A stretch of 39,319 nt of DNA, from positions 1 through 39,319 of the IMG/VR virus record IMGVR_UViG_3300029319_000146; one strand, given 5' to 3'. The notes under the pieces were generated by a model. That model had not been told where the DNA came from, did no database searches, and saw only the letters and a program-made list of their open reading frames with translations. This DNA comes from a virus. The translations under genes were made by a program, and so were the position numbers. Shown here piece after piece: positions 31,698 to 39,319 of this stretch (positions are counted from its first letter, which is position 1; each line of letters starts with the position of its first letter).

Positions 31698-34148
31698 CTA
31701 TAATCTCGCGTTGGCGTATTTAAAAGGTTGGTCAGCAAACGCCAAATAAATATATGTGCTATTGTCGTTGTTAATCATGTTTTGTGTGGCTCGAACTTGA
31801 AACCCATTTGACACAAAGTCACCCGCGATGGATGAGTCGGTTGCCTCTGCATTTGATAGGTTAGGTAAAAGACGCGGTATGTTGCCATCATTGGTCGGCT
31901 GTCTCGCCCCATCAATCATGAACCAGTTTTCGGCAGCATCAGTTTTTTTAACGATCATCCAAGTTGGTCTGAAGCCCATGTACAAAAACGGTCCATTGCT
32001 AGAATTGCCAGTACCGGTGAAAGTGCCGATGGCACTGTACCCATCAACGCTGTGAAAGCAGTAAGCAATCATGCTGCCGTTCAATTCCCCATCAGTGCCT
32101 GTTGTAAAAACCGTTGATGTTGGGCTTGTGTCGTTAAATGAAGTCGAAGCAGTGATAAACGCATTATTACCATTAAGCCTTAATTTACCATTGTTGCCTG
32201 ATGGTTCTACAAAAACAGACCAATTGTCGGTTGCGTCTCTTTCTTTTAGGATAATAAACTCAGGTGCTTTGTTTAATCCGTGCCCAATAGTTGCAACACT
32301 GCCAGTGCCAGAGTAAGACACAATGCTGAATCCGCTCTCAGGGCTGGCCGACACGCTGCTGGTGATGCTACCGTTAGAGTTACTTGACGCTGAACCGCCA
32401 GCAAGCCAGTTCCAAGCAACGTAAGTATCAGAACTGTCATTGACTGCGTCATCACCAGACGAACCAGATGTGACGGTAAATCCATCACTTACAAAGGCAT
32501 TGATAAAACCGCCACCGTTAGAAGTAGATTCAGGATTGTCACCCTCTGTGAACAAAGTGGCAGGCGCTCCACGCACCCTGTCTGTCAAGAGATGACTTGT
32601 TGATAAATTTCTAGACTTGAGCCACACCCAGTCTGGGTCGAATCCTACGCCTGTAACACTACGTCCGTCACTACCGTCGCCGGTATAAAGCACCGTGTTG
32701 AAGTAGTCCGTAGGGTTTTCATTGTTGTTGGGATCGATACCGGGGTCTGGTAAGTCAACGGTTGCGAAGGCTGTATAACCGTCTGGTGGTGTCGTCCCCC
32801 AGTCACTAGGGTGATCTTTCAGTGTCAGGATGGCTGGTGTACCAGCATGAACACCACCCACACCTATCGTCAGTCGTTTATTTGCTGTAAAAGTGAAATG
32901 TGGATTTGTGCCGTTTGCAATGTCTGGCGTGCCGTTGACAGTCTGCACTGTACCATTCAGAGCGAAGAAGCCTTTGCCAGCATCAAAGTCTATATAAACA
33001 CCAACTCGATCATTGACGCTGCGAAACTTACTGGGTGATCCCCCCTGATCTACGCCGTTGCTACTGATCTCAGCCGGAGCATCACTAGAACCGCCGCCAT
33101 TGTAAGCCCCGACTAGGTTGCTATTTAGGGAACCACTGCCGAGAGCCGATATATCTACTTCAGGGGCGAGAACAAAAACAGCTTGACTGTCGGTGCTGTT
33201 GCCTGAATAAGTCCTGTCTAAATTTACTTCGCAGTAAGCCTGACCTGAGTCACGGAAGATCGTCAGTGGAACACCTGAGAATCCTTCACTCCCAGAGGTA
33301 AAGCTAATGGTTTTGTTGCCATCCGATAAGGTGGTAGTATGTTTAACATTCTTCAACAAACCGTTAAAAACTGCCCTATTGTTTGTCGGGCTGTCGGGCA
33401 TCTGGTCAGTGCTTGCAAAATTGTTTGGCGTGAAATCATTACCGTTCCCGCTAGTGTCGTCGCCTAGCGCTGAGCTATCTTGAAACGACAGCCTGAAACC
33501 ATTCGTGCCGTAGCTTCCTGTGTAGTCTTTCGGAACCCAGATATTTTCTTTTGTTTCGCCAAAGTTCGTTGGTGCGAGTGACGAACCATCGACATTGATA
33601 AACTCGCACATGTATCCGTCGTAATAACTTGTGGCCCAGCCTGCTCGTCCGATACGAACTTGAGCATTTACATTCCATAATAAATTAGTGTCTTGATCCG
33701 GAAAGGTATTACTATCAAATGTCATCAAATCGCCGTTGACATACAGCCGCACCCGATCAGACGCAGTGGATTGAGTAGTGTCAACGCGAAGGACGAAGTG
33801 ATACCAAGCAGAAAGATCGCGTAAACGAGGGCCGCCCTCCATCTTGATCACAGTGCTGCCGCTATTCTTAGCTTCGATCTGGAATGTACCGCTGGCATTG
33901 ATGTCCATATGAAAGCGATCATCTACGCTACTACCGCCTGCAAACAGATACTCGGCAGTGTCATCACGGCATCGTTTAAACCAAAAGCTGATGGTGAATG
34001 TTTTAGCGTTGCCGTTTGTAGAAAAATTTTTTTCTAGATACGCATTATCATCATCGTTAAACCGCAGAGACTGATCTAGCTCATAAGTGTAGAACGATTT
34101 AGCTCCGCTAAAATACTGTAGCGCACCTGCTCCGAATGGACCGGACAT
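31698..34148 (-). CDS. LamG/SPRY-like tail protein, probable receptor binding
   Basis: 816 residues with AAGGAG 6 bases before the ATG. Residues 20-230 look like a concanavalin/LamG fold (FTISFWFKRC, WYHFVLRVDTTQS, DRVRLYVNGD). Residues 290-440 look SPRY-like (VGVYIDFDAGKGFFALNG). The rest holds repeated beta modules with WVWLKSRN, DTYVAWNWLAGG and TWMIVKKTD phrases, found in marine phage tail proteins. Such domains bind surface carbohydrates or proteins. It follows the main fibre gene and probably works with it in host recognition. Confidence 0.75.
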   Translation of the reverse strand: MSGPFGAGALQYFSGAKSFYTYELDQSLRFNDDDNAYLEKNFSTNGNAKTFTISFWFKRCRDDTAEYLFAGGSSVDDRFHMDINASGTFQIEAKNSGSTVIKMEGGPRLRDLSAWYHFVLRVDTTQSTASDRVRLYVNGDLMTFDSNTFPDQDTNLLWNVNAQVRIGRAGWATSYYDGYMCEFINVDGSSLAPTNFGETKENIWVPKDYTGSYGTNGFRLSFQDSSALGDDTSGNGNDFTPNNFASTDQMPDSPTNNRAVFNGLLKNVKHTTTLSDGNKTISFTSGSEGFSGVPLTIFRDSGQAYCEVNLDRTYSGNSTDSQAVFVLAPEVDISALGSGSLNSNLVGAYNGGGSSDAPAEISSNGVDQGGSPSKFRSVNDRVGVYIDFDAGKGFFALNGTVQTVNGTPDIANGTNPHFTFTANKRLTIGVGGVHAGTPAILTLKDHPSDWGTTPPDGYTAFATVDLPDPGIDPNNNENPTDYFNTVLYTGDGSDGRSVTGVGFDPDWVWLKSRNLSTSHLLTDRVRGAPATLFTEGDNPESTSNGGGFINAFVSDGFTVTSGSSGDDAVNDSSDTYVAWNWLAGGSASSNSNGSITSSVSASPESGFSIVSYSGTGSVATIGHGLNKAPEFIILKERDATDNWSVFVEPSGNNGKLRLNGNNAFITASTSFNDTSPTSTVFTTGTDGELNGSMIAYCFHSVDGYSAIGTFTGTGNSSNGPFLYMGFRPTWMIVKKTDAAENWFMIDGARQPTNDGNIPRLLPNLSNAEATDSSIAGDFVSNGFQVRATQNMINNDNSTYIYLAFADQPFKYANARL

Positions 34149-34157
34149 CGTTACTCC

Positions 34158-36617
34158 TTAACTAAACGCAAGCTGTGGATTGCCAAGTAAGATACGCCCA
34201 CTAGCCGCTACCACATACGGCACGATATCTGTCGTGCTGGCTGCGCTAGACAACGTCAACCCTGCGCCACTTGCTGTTTCATAGTCAGTACCAAGTGATA
34301 CAGTGCGACCACCAGTGCCGTCCTGAATGAACACTATGAAGCCAGACTGTCCCACCTGTTCTGTACTTGGGTTCGCTAGTGTAACATTACCAGTGAGTGT
34401 CAGCACAAAATTTTGATTTGCACCGAAGTCCAGAGTTACGCTGCCAGTGTTGCTCGTGTCGGTGTCGGTTGTGGCAAGGGCTGTACCTGTGACGGTAACA
34501 CCGACTGACGTAGTTTCAATCTTCTTGCTGTTGTCGTGATACAGTTCAACTGCACCATCAACATTCATCACCGCCATTGTTTCGGATGTGTCTTTGAAGA
34601 AATTTATGCTTGCACCATTTGTCCGAACAAGCAATCTTCCTGTGCCACTATCTGCAACGTGACTGTCTGAACCATCATGGTAAATTTGTAAATCTGACCC
34701 CGCGCCCATCAAAATTTTAGCATCATCTGGGAACAGGATGTCATCTGAACCAGTCGGTACAGTGAAGACTGTAGCGTCTGCATCATTCTTTACGGTGATG
34801 TCGCTGGTGCTACCCTGACCCGTCAGGATAAGACCCTCTGCACTAGTAAAGCCAATCGCAGCATTGTCACCCGCAGAAGTGTCGGCAGTAGCTTCTAGCG
34901 TGCCGCCAGTGATTACACCTGTTGTGGTGATTGCGCTAGAGCCGTTGTCAATGCTACCAAACCCGCTTGTGATGCTGCCGCTGTTGAGTGCGCCTGTCGT
35001 GACGATGTTAGAGTCGCCTGCCGCTGGTGCTGCTGCTATGTCGGATAGCACCTCTGATGCGGATCGTCCCTCAATCGCAGTGCCGTCAACTCGCAAGAAA
35101 TCATTGTCAGCTACGCCACTGGTGAACTTCGGCACGTTGTTATTCGATATGCCTGTGTCCAGCGTTGCTGTAGCTGTGATGGCTGTTCCGTTCAGCGTTA
35201 TCGCATCAGCTTCTAGAGTGCCGTCAAAATCTCCATCTACTGCATCTATGTTGCCCTTGAATATGGTCGCTGTGACAGTGCCTGTGCTTGGATTGTAGGT
35301 GAGGTCACCGTCCATCTCTAGGCCAACATTACCCGTGCTAGAGGTAGCATTCTCTACAAAAGTAATGAGGTTTTCTTCATTAGTGCTTTCGTTGTCGGTT
35401 ACTAGAACATGAGCAGAGTTAGTAGCATCAGTGACTGTAACACCTGCAATAACTGTATTTAGTGCTGTGCCGTTGACTGTAATTGCATCAGCCTCTAGCG
35501 TGCCATCGATGTCAGCATCACCAGACACGTCGAGTGATCCTGCATCTAATTCACCCGTAAGTGTGATATTACGGAAGCTAGATACGTCCTTGTTTGCGTC
35601 AACAGTTACGACCTTGCTGGCTACGACTGTACCTACAGCCGCGCCCGTATCGCTGTAGTTGAGTTCGGCAGCAGTAGACGTAACATTCGTGCCCCCGATG
35701 TCGAGCGTAGTCATCGACACTTCACCGGCTACGGTCAAGACGCCGTTCGCCACCGTCATCAGGTCTGTGTCGTCTGTGTGACCGATGGTTGTGCCGTTGA
35801 TAACAACATCATCAATGTCGAGAGAGCCACCTGTGATGAGGCCCGTCGTTGTAATCGTTGACGATCCGGTGTCAATCGTGCCGAATCCGGACGTGATCGA
35901 ACCGGAGTCGAGTGCGCCGACAGTCGTGGCTGCAGTAGTGACGAGGTTTGGCATAGCCGTAATTTCGTCATCAAAATAGGCAGCTAAGTCAGTGACCGCC
36001 ACCTGTTTCATAGTTCCGGCGTCGTTGAACACGACACGGTCTGCATCAGCTACAGTAGTAGACGTAGCAGACGTGTCGCCATCAAGAACATTTATTTCTG
36101 TTGTGGTAACTGTTGCACCGTCAAGTATCTCTAGTTCAGCTTCAGAGATACCGGCACCGCCGATAGTGAGTGTGCCGGAGATGTCCACATTACCGTTTAT
36201 GTCGATGGTGGTCGCAGCGATCTGAATTTCCGTGTCCGCTACAAGATCAAGCTGTCCGTCTGTGCTTGAGTTGATGTAGATTGCCGTATCGCGGAACTGC
36301 AGCTTTTCTGTGCTGGCTACAAGTATGTCGTCCGAAAACTCAAAGTAGTCTTCGTCTTCCATCCACTTGAGTTCACCGTCATTCGACTCGCCATCAAACG
36401 TGACTGTAATGTCCGTTCCAGCCGTGCCGTCACCGAGTGTCAGAGATGTACCCAACATCTTTGTAATCGGACCACCCTCTGCGGTGGTTCCGTCATGTGT
36501 GTGTCCTGTGCTGGCAGCGAAAGCAGCTAGTAGCTGATTGAATTCATCGTTGGTGTGAGCAGCGGTGATGGTATCGCCGTCAGTATAGGATGATTGTCTG
36601 GTATAGGTGGCACCCAT
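34158..36617 (-). CDS. repeat-rich tail fibre protein
   Basis: 819 residues. The N-terminal 60 residues (MGATYTRQSSYTDGDTITAA) are of the type used for attachment to the tail. The body is Thr/Asp/Gly-rich beta structure with internal repeats: ALDSGSITSGFGTIDTGSST and ALNSGSITSGFGSIDNGSSA, both followed by TTG.ITGG, and several SLDVSGDADIDGTLEADAIT-like blocks. The C-terminus (LDFGANQNFVLTLTGNVTLA) resembles a trimerising end. It adsorbs the phage to its host; repeats of this kind allow change by recombination. Confidence 0.8.
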   Translation of the reverse strand: MGATYTRQSSYTDGDTITAAHTNDEFNQLLAAFAASTGHTHDGTTAEGGPITKMLGTSLTLGDGTAGTDITVTFDGESNDGELKWMEDEDYFEFSDDILVASTEKLQFRDTAIYINSSTDGQLDLVADTEIQIAATTIDINGNVDISGTLTIGGAGISEAELEILDGATVTTTEINVLDGDTSATSTTVADADRVVFNDAGTMKQVAVTDLAAYFDDEITAMPNLVTTAATTVGALDSGSITSGFGTIDTGSSTITTTGLITGGSLDIDDVVINGTTIGHTDDTDLMTVANGVLTVAGEVSMTTLDIGGTNVTSTAAELNYSDTGAAVGTVVASKVVTVDANKDVSSFRNITLTGELDAGSLDVSGDADIDGTLEADAITVNGTALNTVIAGVTVTDATNSAHVLVTDNESTNEENLITFVENATSSTGNVGLEMDGDLTYNPSTGTVTATIFKGNIDAVDGDFDGTLEADAITLNGTAITATATLDTGISNNNVPKFTSGVADNDFLRVDGTAIEGRSASEVLSDIAAAPAAGDSNIVTTGALNSGSITSGFGSIDNGSSAITTTGVITGGTLEATADTSAGDNAAIGFTSAEGLILTGQGSTSDITVKNDADATVFTVPTGSDDILFPDDAKILMGAGSDLQIYHDGSDSHVADSGTGRLLVRTNGASINFFKDTSETMAVMNVDGAVELYHDNSKKIETTSVGVTVTGTALATTDTDTSNTGSVTLDFGANQNFVLTLTGNVTLANPSTEQVGQSGFIVFIQDGTGGRTVSLGTDYETASGAGLTLSSAASTTDIVPYVVAASGRILLGNPQLAFS

Positions 36618-38132
36618 CTAACGTCTCGCTCCTGTCTGAAACTCTAATTGAAACCCCTTGAGGGAATAGGGGGCGGTGGTGCCCCCATCATTTACTCGCA
36701 AAGCTACGGCAAATCCTGAACCTTCGACAGATTGTCTGACCAGAGGTTCCGACACACCGCCGTACGTGCCCGTGCCGTACTTTGCTATATTGTATGTAGC
36801 AACAACATCAGTAGAATCTAGTGGATATGCCGCAGGTCTAGGTGCATCCGGTGATTCGTAGTCGTATCGTAAAAATAAATCTGCATCGATTGTGGAGTCT
36901 GGCTTGTAGTTGATGATGACCCTTTGCATGTGCTTGCGTATACCGGCGTCACCAAATGTCAAGTCGGGACCGCGATACTTACCCAAGACGGCTGTGCCAT
37001 CAAAGTCGCTGCCAGACTCCTGTCGGTATATGTAACCATTCTGATCAGCACCGTGCAAAACAATTACGTTACCGTCATCCACAAATGTATCTGCACAGGC
37101 TGGCTTAATGCCGCGAAGCTCTGCAAACTCAAACTTCTGGCCCTTCATCACGCAAATCACACCCTTTGTAAGTGATTCTGCGGTATCTGCTTTAGTAAAG
37201 AATATGCGATACTGTGTTTTGTCAGGTATGACCAAACTTTCAAAGCTGGCGGAGTCTGCAATGTTTTCGTTGAACAGGGACTGCACATTCGCACTGATAG
37301 TGCCCAGTTCCACGTCACCAATCCTTGCCGTACCTGCAACCGTACGCAATCCGTCAGGACCGAGAAAGATGAGGTCACCGGCAAATTCCTGAATCGTAAA
37401 GCCGTTCAAGCAACCGATGTTACGAGTGACAGGCACAACAGCAAAGTCACTAAGACTACTGCCACCAACCTTAAATATCCTGTTTTCGCAAAAGATAAAC
37501 AGATTGTCACGGAAGACTTTGAGACCTGTAACATTGTCATCAACCTTGATACTTCCTGCACCACTGCCACTAGAGAATGCGTCTTCATCGAAGGGCTGGC
37601 TAAATACCACCTCTTGTGGGGTAGACGACTTGCCTGCGTAAAACATGTGGTTCTTAAAAGCAGCAACAAACTTCGAACCCGCGACACTGCTTTCACTCAC
37701 GTCAGTTGCAGTGAACGAACTGTTAAACACTGTCGGTGCGTTCGTTTGATCTACAACGATTAGCTTCTCATTGCCGTCAAAGTTGAACCGTTCGAAGTTA
37801 TACTTAGCAGCACTCGTTCTGCCGCTGTCGATGCTTGTCCAGCTAGACCCTCCGGGTGTCGCTTGAAAAATACTTGTCCCACGTGCAGCAACAACCTTGT
37901 CTGCAAAAGATGCAACTAGCAAGATAGGCTCTGATGTGCTGCTTGTGTGAGGTACTACGGCAGTTACATACTTGGAAAATCCTTGAATACGTTTGTAACC
38001 ACCCTCAACGTCCGGCTCAAAGTTTTCGAGTTCGAGTGCCTCTCCCGGTTGCATCATAAACGTGGAGCGGTTCTTTATGAGTCCACCCTCACAGTTGAAT
38101 GCCACAGGTTGTGCTTGTGATAGATCAGGCAC
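36618..38132 (-). CDS. tail tubular protein B (nozzle)
   Basis: 504 residues, adjoining the next gene without a gap. The start, MPDLSQAQPVAFNCEGGLIK, then PGEALELENFEPDVEGGYKR, matches the beginning of phage nozzle proteins related to T7 gp12, as do VVPVTRNIGCLNGFTIQEFA and LIFLGPDGLRTVAGT. It is beta-propeller-like and forms the distal part of the short tail. At 504 residues it is shorter than T7 gp12. Confidence 0.85.
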   Translation of the reverse strand: MPDLSQAQPVAFNCEGGLIKNRSTFMMQPGEALELENFEPDVEGGYKRIQGFSKYVTAVVPHTSSTSEPILLVASFADKVVAARGTSIFQATPGGSSWTSIDSGRTSAAKYNFERFNFDGNEKLIVVDQTNAPTVFNSSFTATDVSESSVAGSKFVAAFKNHMFYAGKSSTPQEVVFSQPFDEDAFSSGSGAGSIKVDDNVTGLKVFRDNLFIFCENRIFKVGGSSLSDFAVVPVTRNIGCLNGFTIQEFAGDLIFLGPDGLRTVAGTARIGDVELGTISANVQSLFNENIADSASFESLVIPDKTQYRIFFTKADTAESLTKGVICVMKGQKFEFAELRGIKPACADTFVDDGNVIVLHGADQNGYIYRQESGSDFDGTAVLGKYRGPDLTFGDAGIRKHMQRVIINYKPDSTIDADLFLRYDYESPDAPRPAAYPLDSTDVVATYNIAKYGTGTYGGVSEPLVRQSVEGSGFAVALRVNDGGTTAPYSLKGFQLEFQTGARR

Positions 38133-39197
38133 TTAGACCGCCCTCATGTAATTCTTTCTGTTAAGTAATTCGATACGCATACGCTTGATACCATCCTCGT
38201 ACTCTTTGAGAGAGAATTGAGCAGACTGCACGTCCGAACGGAACAGATGTGTGTAATACTTAGCCCGTGCGTTTACAACAGGCTCAAATCGCGTGGGTAT
38301 AATCGATGTGTCAGTGCTGGCCGACAAGTCAGTGTGTGAAATGTAATAATCAAACTCTAGGGTTCTATTGCTTGTGTCAGGAATCGGTGTCAAACCGATT
38401 TCGTCGTTGTACGTAGTGTACACATATTCTGGATCATCAAACTTGTCCGTGTCCGGGCGATTATCTCTTTCACGAAACTCTTCGTTGTATTCCTCGTACG
38501 ACAGATATTTAAGCGGGATCGGTCGGACATTCTCACTAAGTTCGACTAACTTTACATACGCTGCGTTACCAGACGCTTCGGTAAAGCTCACGTAGTGCGT
38601 CGTGGCTGTGGCAGTAAACTTAGTTTCGGTAAGGGCCACCTCATTAGCACTATCAATAGTGAGCGCAACAGATGCAGTCTGTGATCCGCCCGAGCTTGTG
38701 CCGATTTCTAGAGTAAGGGTAGCACCGCTAGTTTGCGTCACCACAACGTATGAACGACCTACAATGAGGTCTGTTACTTCTTGAGATGCCTCTGCGTTAG
38801 TGAGCAGCAGAGTGTTACCAAATTTAGAACTGGCAGCAGGAGTGCCGGACACAGCAGTCCAATTAGTGATGCTTGCCGCTCCATCAATTTCAAAGTTTCC
38901 GTTTGTGATATAATCTTTTGGCTTCAAGAACATTGTATCGTAGTCAACATACTTGAGCGTCGAGGCTATACTTGCATGACTGTAAAGGGACTTGCCTGCG
39001 ATGACATCTACAGAACCTGCGGCACGAGTAAAAGGCCAGTTAAGTTCAGAGTTAAGCACGTCGGTAATAGAACGATTTACGTAATCTTTGACTGCCGTTT
39101 GCACTCCACGAGAACTTGCGAAGTTAGAACTTGTTAGTTCTACTTCATTGAAATCTCTGAGAACATTATTGACTAAGGTTAGATAGGTGCTTGCCAT
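38133..39197 (-). CDS. tail tubular protein A (adaptor) with inserted beta domain
   Basis: 354 residues; T7 gp11 has just under 200. The ends match tail tubular A/adaptor proteins: TYLTLVNNVLRDFNEVELTS and AVKDYVNRSITDVLNSELNW at the N-terminus, YLSYEEYNEEFRERDNRPDT and FEPVVNARAKYYTHLFRSDV at the C-terminus. Between about residues 96 and 215 an extra domain begins TNGNFEIDGAASITNWTA, continues VTDLIVGRSYVVVTQTSG and ends near AAYVKLVELS. This resembles a carbohydrate-binding jelly-roll of the CBM4/9 kind. The adaptor joins portal to nozzle, so the insertion would decorate the tail collar. Confidence 0.85.
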   Translation of the reverse strand: MASTYLTLVNNVLRDFNEVELTSSNFASSRGVQTAVKDYVNRSITDVLNSELNWPFTRAAGSVDVIAGKSLYSHASIASTLKYVDYDTMFLKPKDYITNGNFEIDGAASITNWTAVSGTPAASSKFGNTLLLTNAEASQEVTDLIVGRSYVVVTQTSGATLTLEIGTSSGGSQTASVALTIDSANEVALTETKFTATATTHYVSFTEASGNAAYVKLVELSENVRPIPLKYLSYEEYNEEFRERDNRPDTDKFDDPEYVYTTYNDEIGLTPIPDTSNRTLEFDYYISHTDLSASTDTSIIPTRFEPVVNARAKYYTHLFRSDVQSAQFSLKEYEDGIKRMRIELLNRKNYMRAV

Positions 39198-39216
39198 TTT
39201 AGTATCCGTGTGTCAT

Positions 39217-39319
39217 CTATCGTACCTTGCGATAGGCGCGAGTCTTCTTTGCTATCTTCTTCGGTTGCCTAGCAACCTGTTTACCCGCCTTCGTGGCCTT
39301 ACGCTTTGCGCGAGTCGTA
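39217..39319 (-). CDS. C-terminal end of a basic protein, cut by window edge
   Basis: Only the last 33 residues are present: TTRAKRKATKAGKQVARQPK then KIAKKTRAYRKVR and a stop. Nearly half are Lys or Arg. It lies 19 bases before tail tubular A in the late operon, where T7-like phages have the capsid gene or a small protein after it. The product cannot be named from this tail. Confidence 0.6.
   Translation of the reverse strand, partial: TTRAKRKATKAGKQVARQPKKIAKKTRAYRKVR

Overview
The window is most of the genome of a marine, T7-like (podovirus-type) tailed phage of an alphaproteobacterium-like host. Evidence: adjacent tail tubular proteins A and B, very large internal virion proteins next to tail fibres, a family A DNA polymerase, a T7 endonuclease I homologue, no recognisable phage RNA polymerase, and consensus sigma70-type promoters. 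The polymerase carries a DnaJ-like CxxCxGxG zinc module, a feature reported for HMO-2011-type phages of SAR116 and Roseobacter bacteria, and that is the closest phage type I can suggest. The host assignment is inference. No tRNA, rRNA, CRISPR array or insertion sequence was seen.

Layout. (1) About 10.6 to 5.5 kb, minus strand: an early/accessory operon of short, tightly overlapping genes (ribbon-helix-helix and winged-helix proteins, zinc-finger and membrane micro-proteins, DUF7178-like and DUF932-like proteins), divided by three Rho-independent terminators. (2) About 10.6 to 20.95 kb, plus strand: a replication and nucleotide operon with primase, DnaB-like helicase, split DNA polymerase (exonuclease and polymerase as separate genes), putative ssDNA-binding protein, four PD-(D/E)XK-type nucleases including endonuclease I, a DUF3310 protein and an adenosylcobalamin-dependent (class II) ribonucleotide reductase. 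(3) Minus strand, 4.8 kb leftwards to the window edge, and again from the right edge down to 20.9 kb: the packaging and virion genes. These are small terminase, three small basic proteins, large terminase and a tyrosine-recombinase-like protein; then, from the right edge, tail tubular A and B, fibre, a LamG-like tail protein, a possible tail accessory protein, a holin-like protein and internal virion proteins.

Both window edges cut a minus-strand gene, and portal, scaffold and major capsid genes are absent. In T7-like gene order they would lie between the large terminase/recombinase and tail tubular A, exactly in the break between the right and left ends. The window is therefore best read as an incomplete, circularly permuted view of a larger genome in which region 3 is one long late operon. 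Its probable promoter (TTGACA, 17 bp, TATACT) is at 4830-4858.

Regions 1 and 2 diverge from back-to-back promoters near 10.6 kb. A second back-to-back promoter pair at 4.83-4.90 kb sits beside three GTACGTTTTG repeats spaced exactly 23 bp in a gene-free stretch of about 0.7 kb, the most obvious regulatory or origin-like site. Regions 2 and 3 converge at 20.9 kb, where the two terminal genes overlap.
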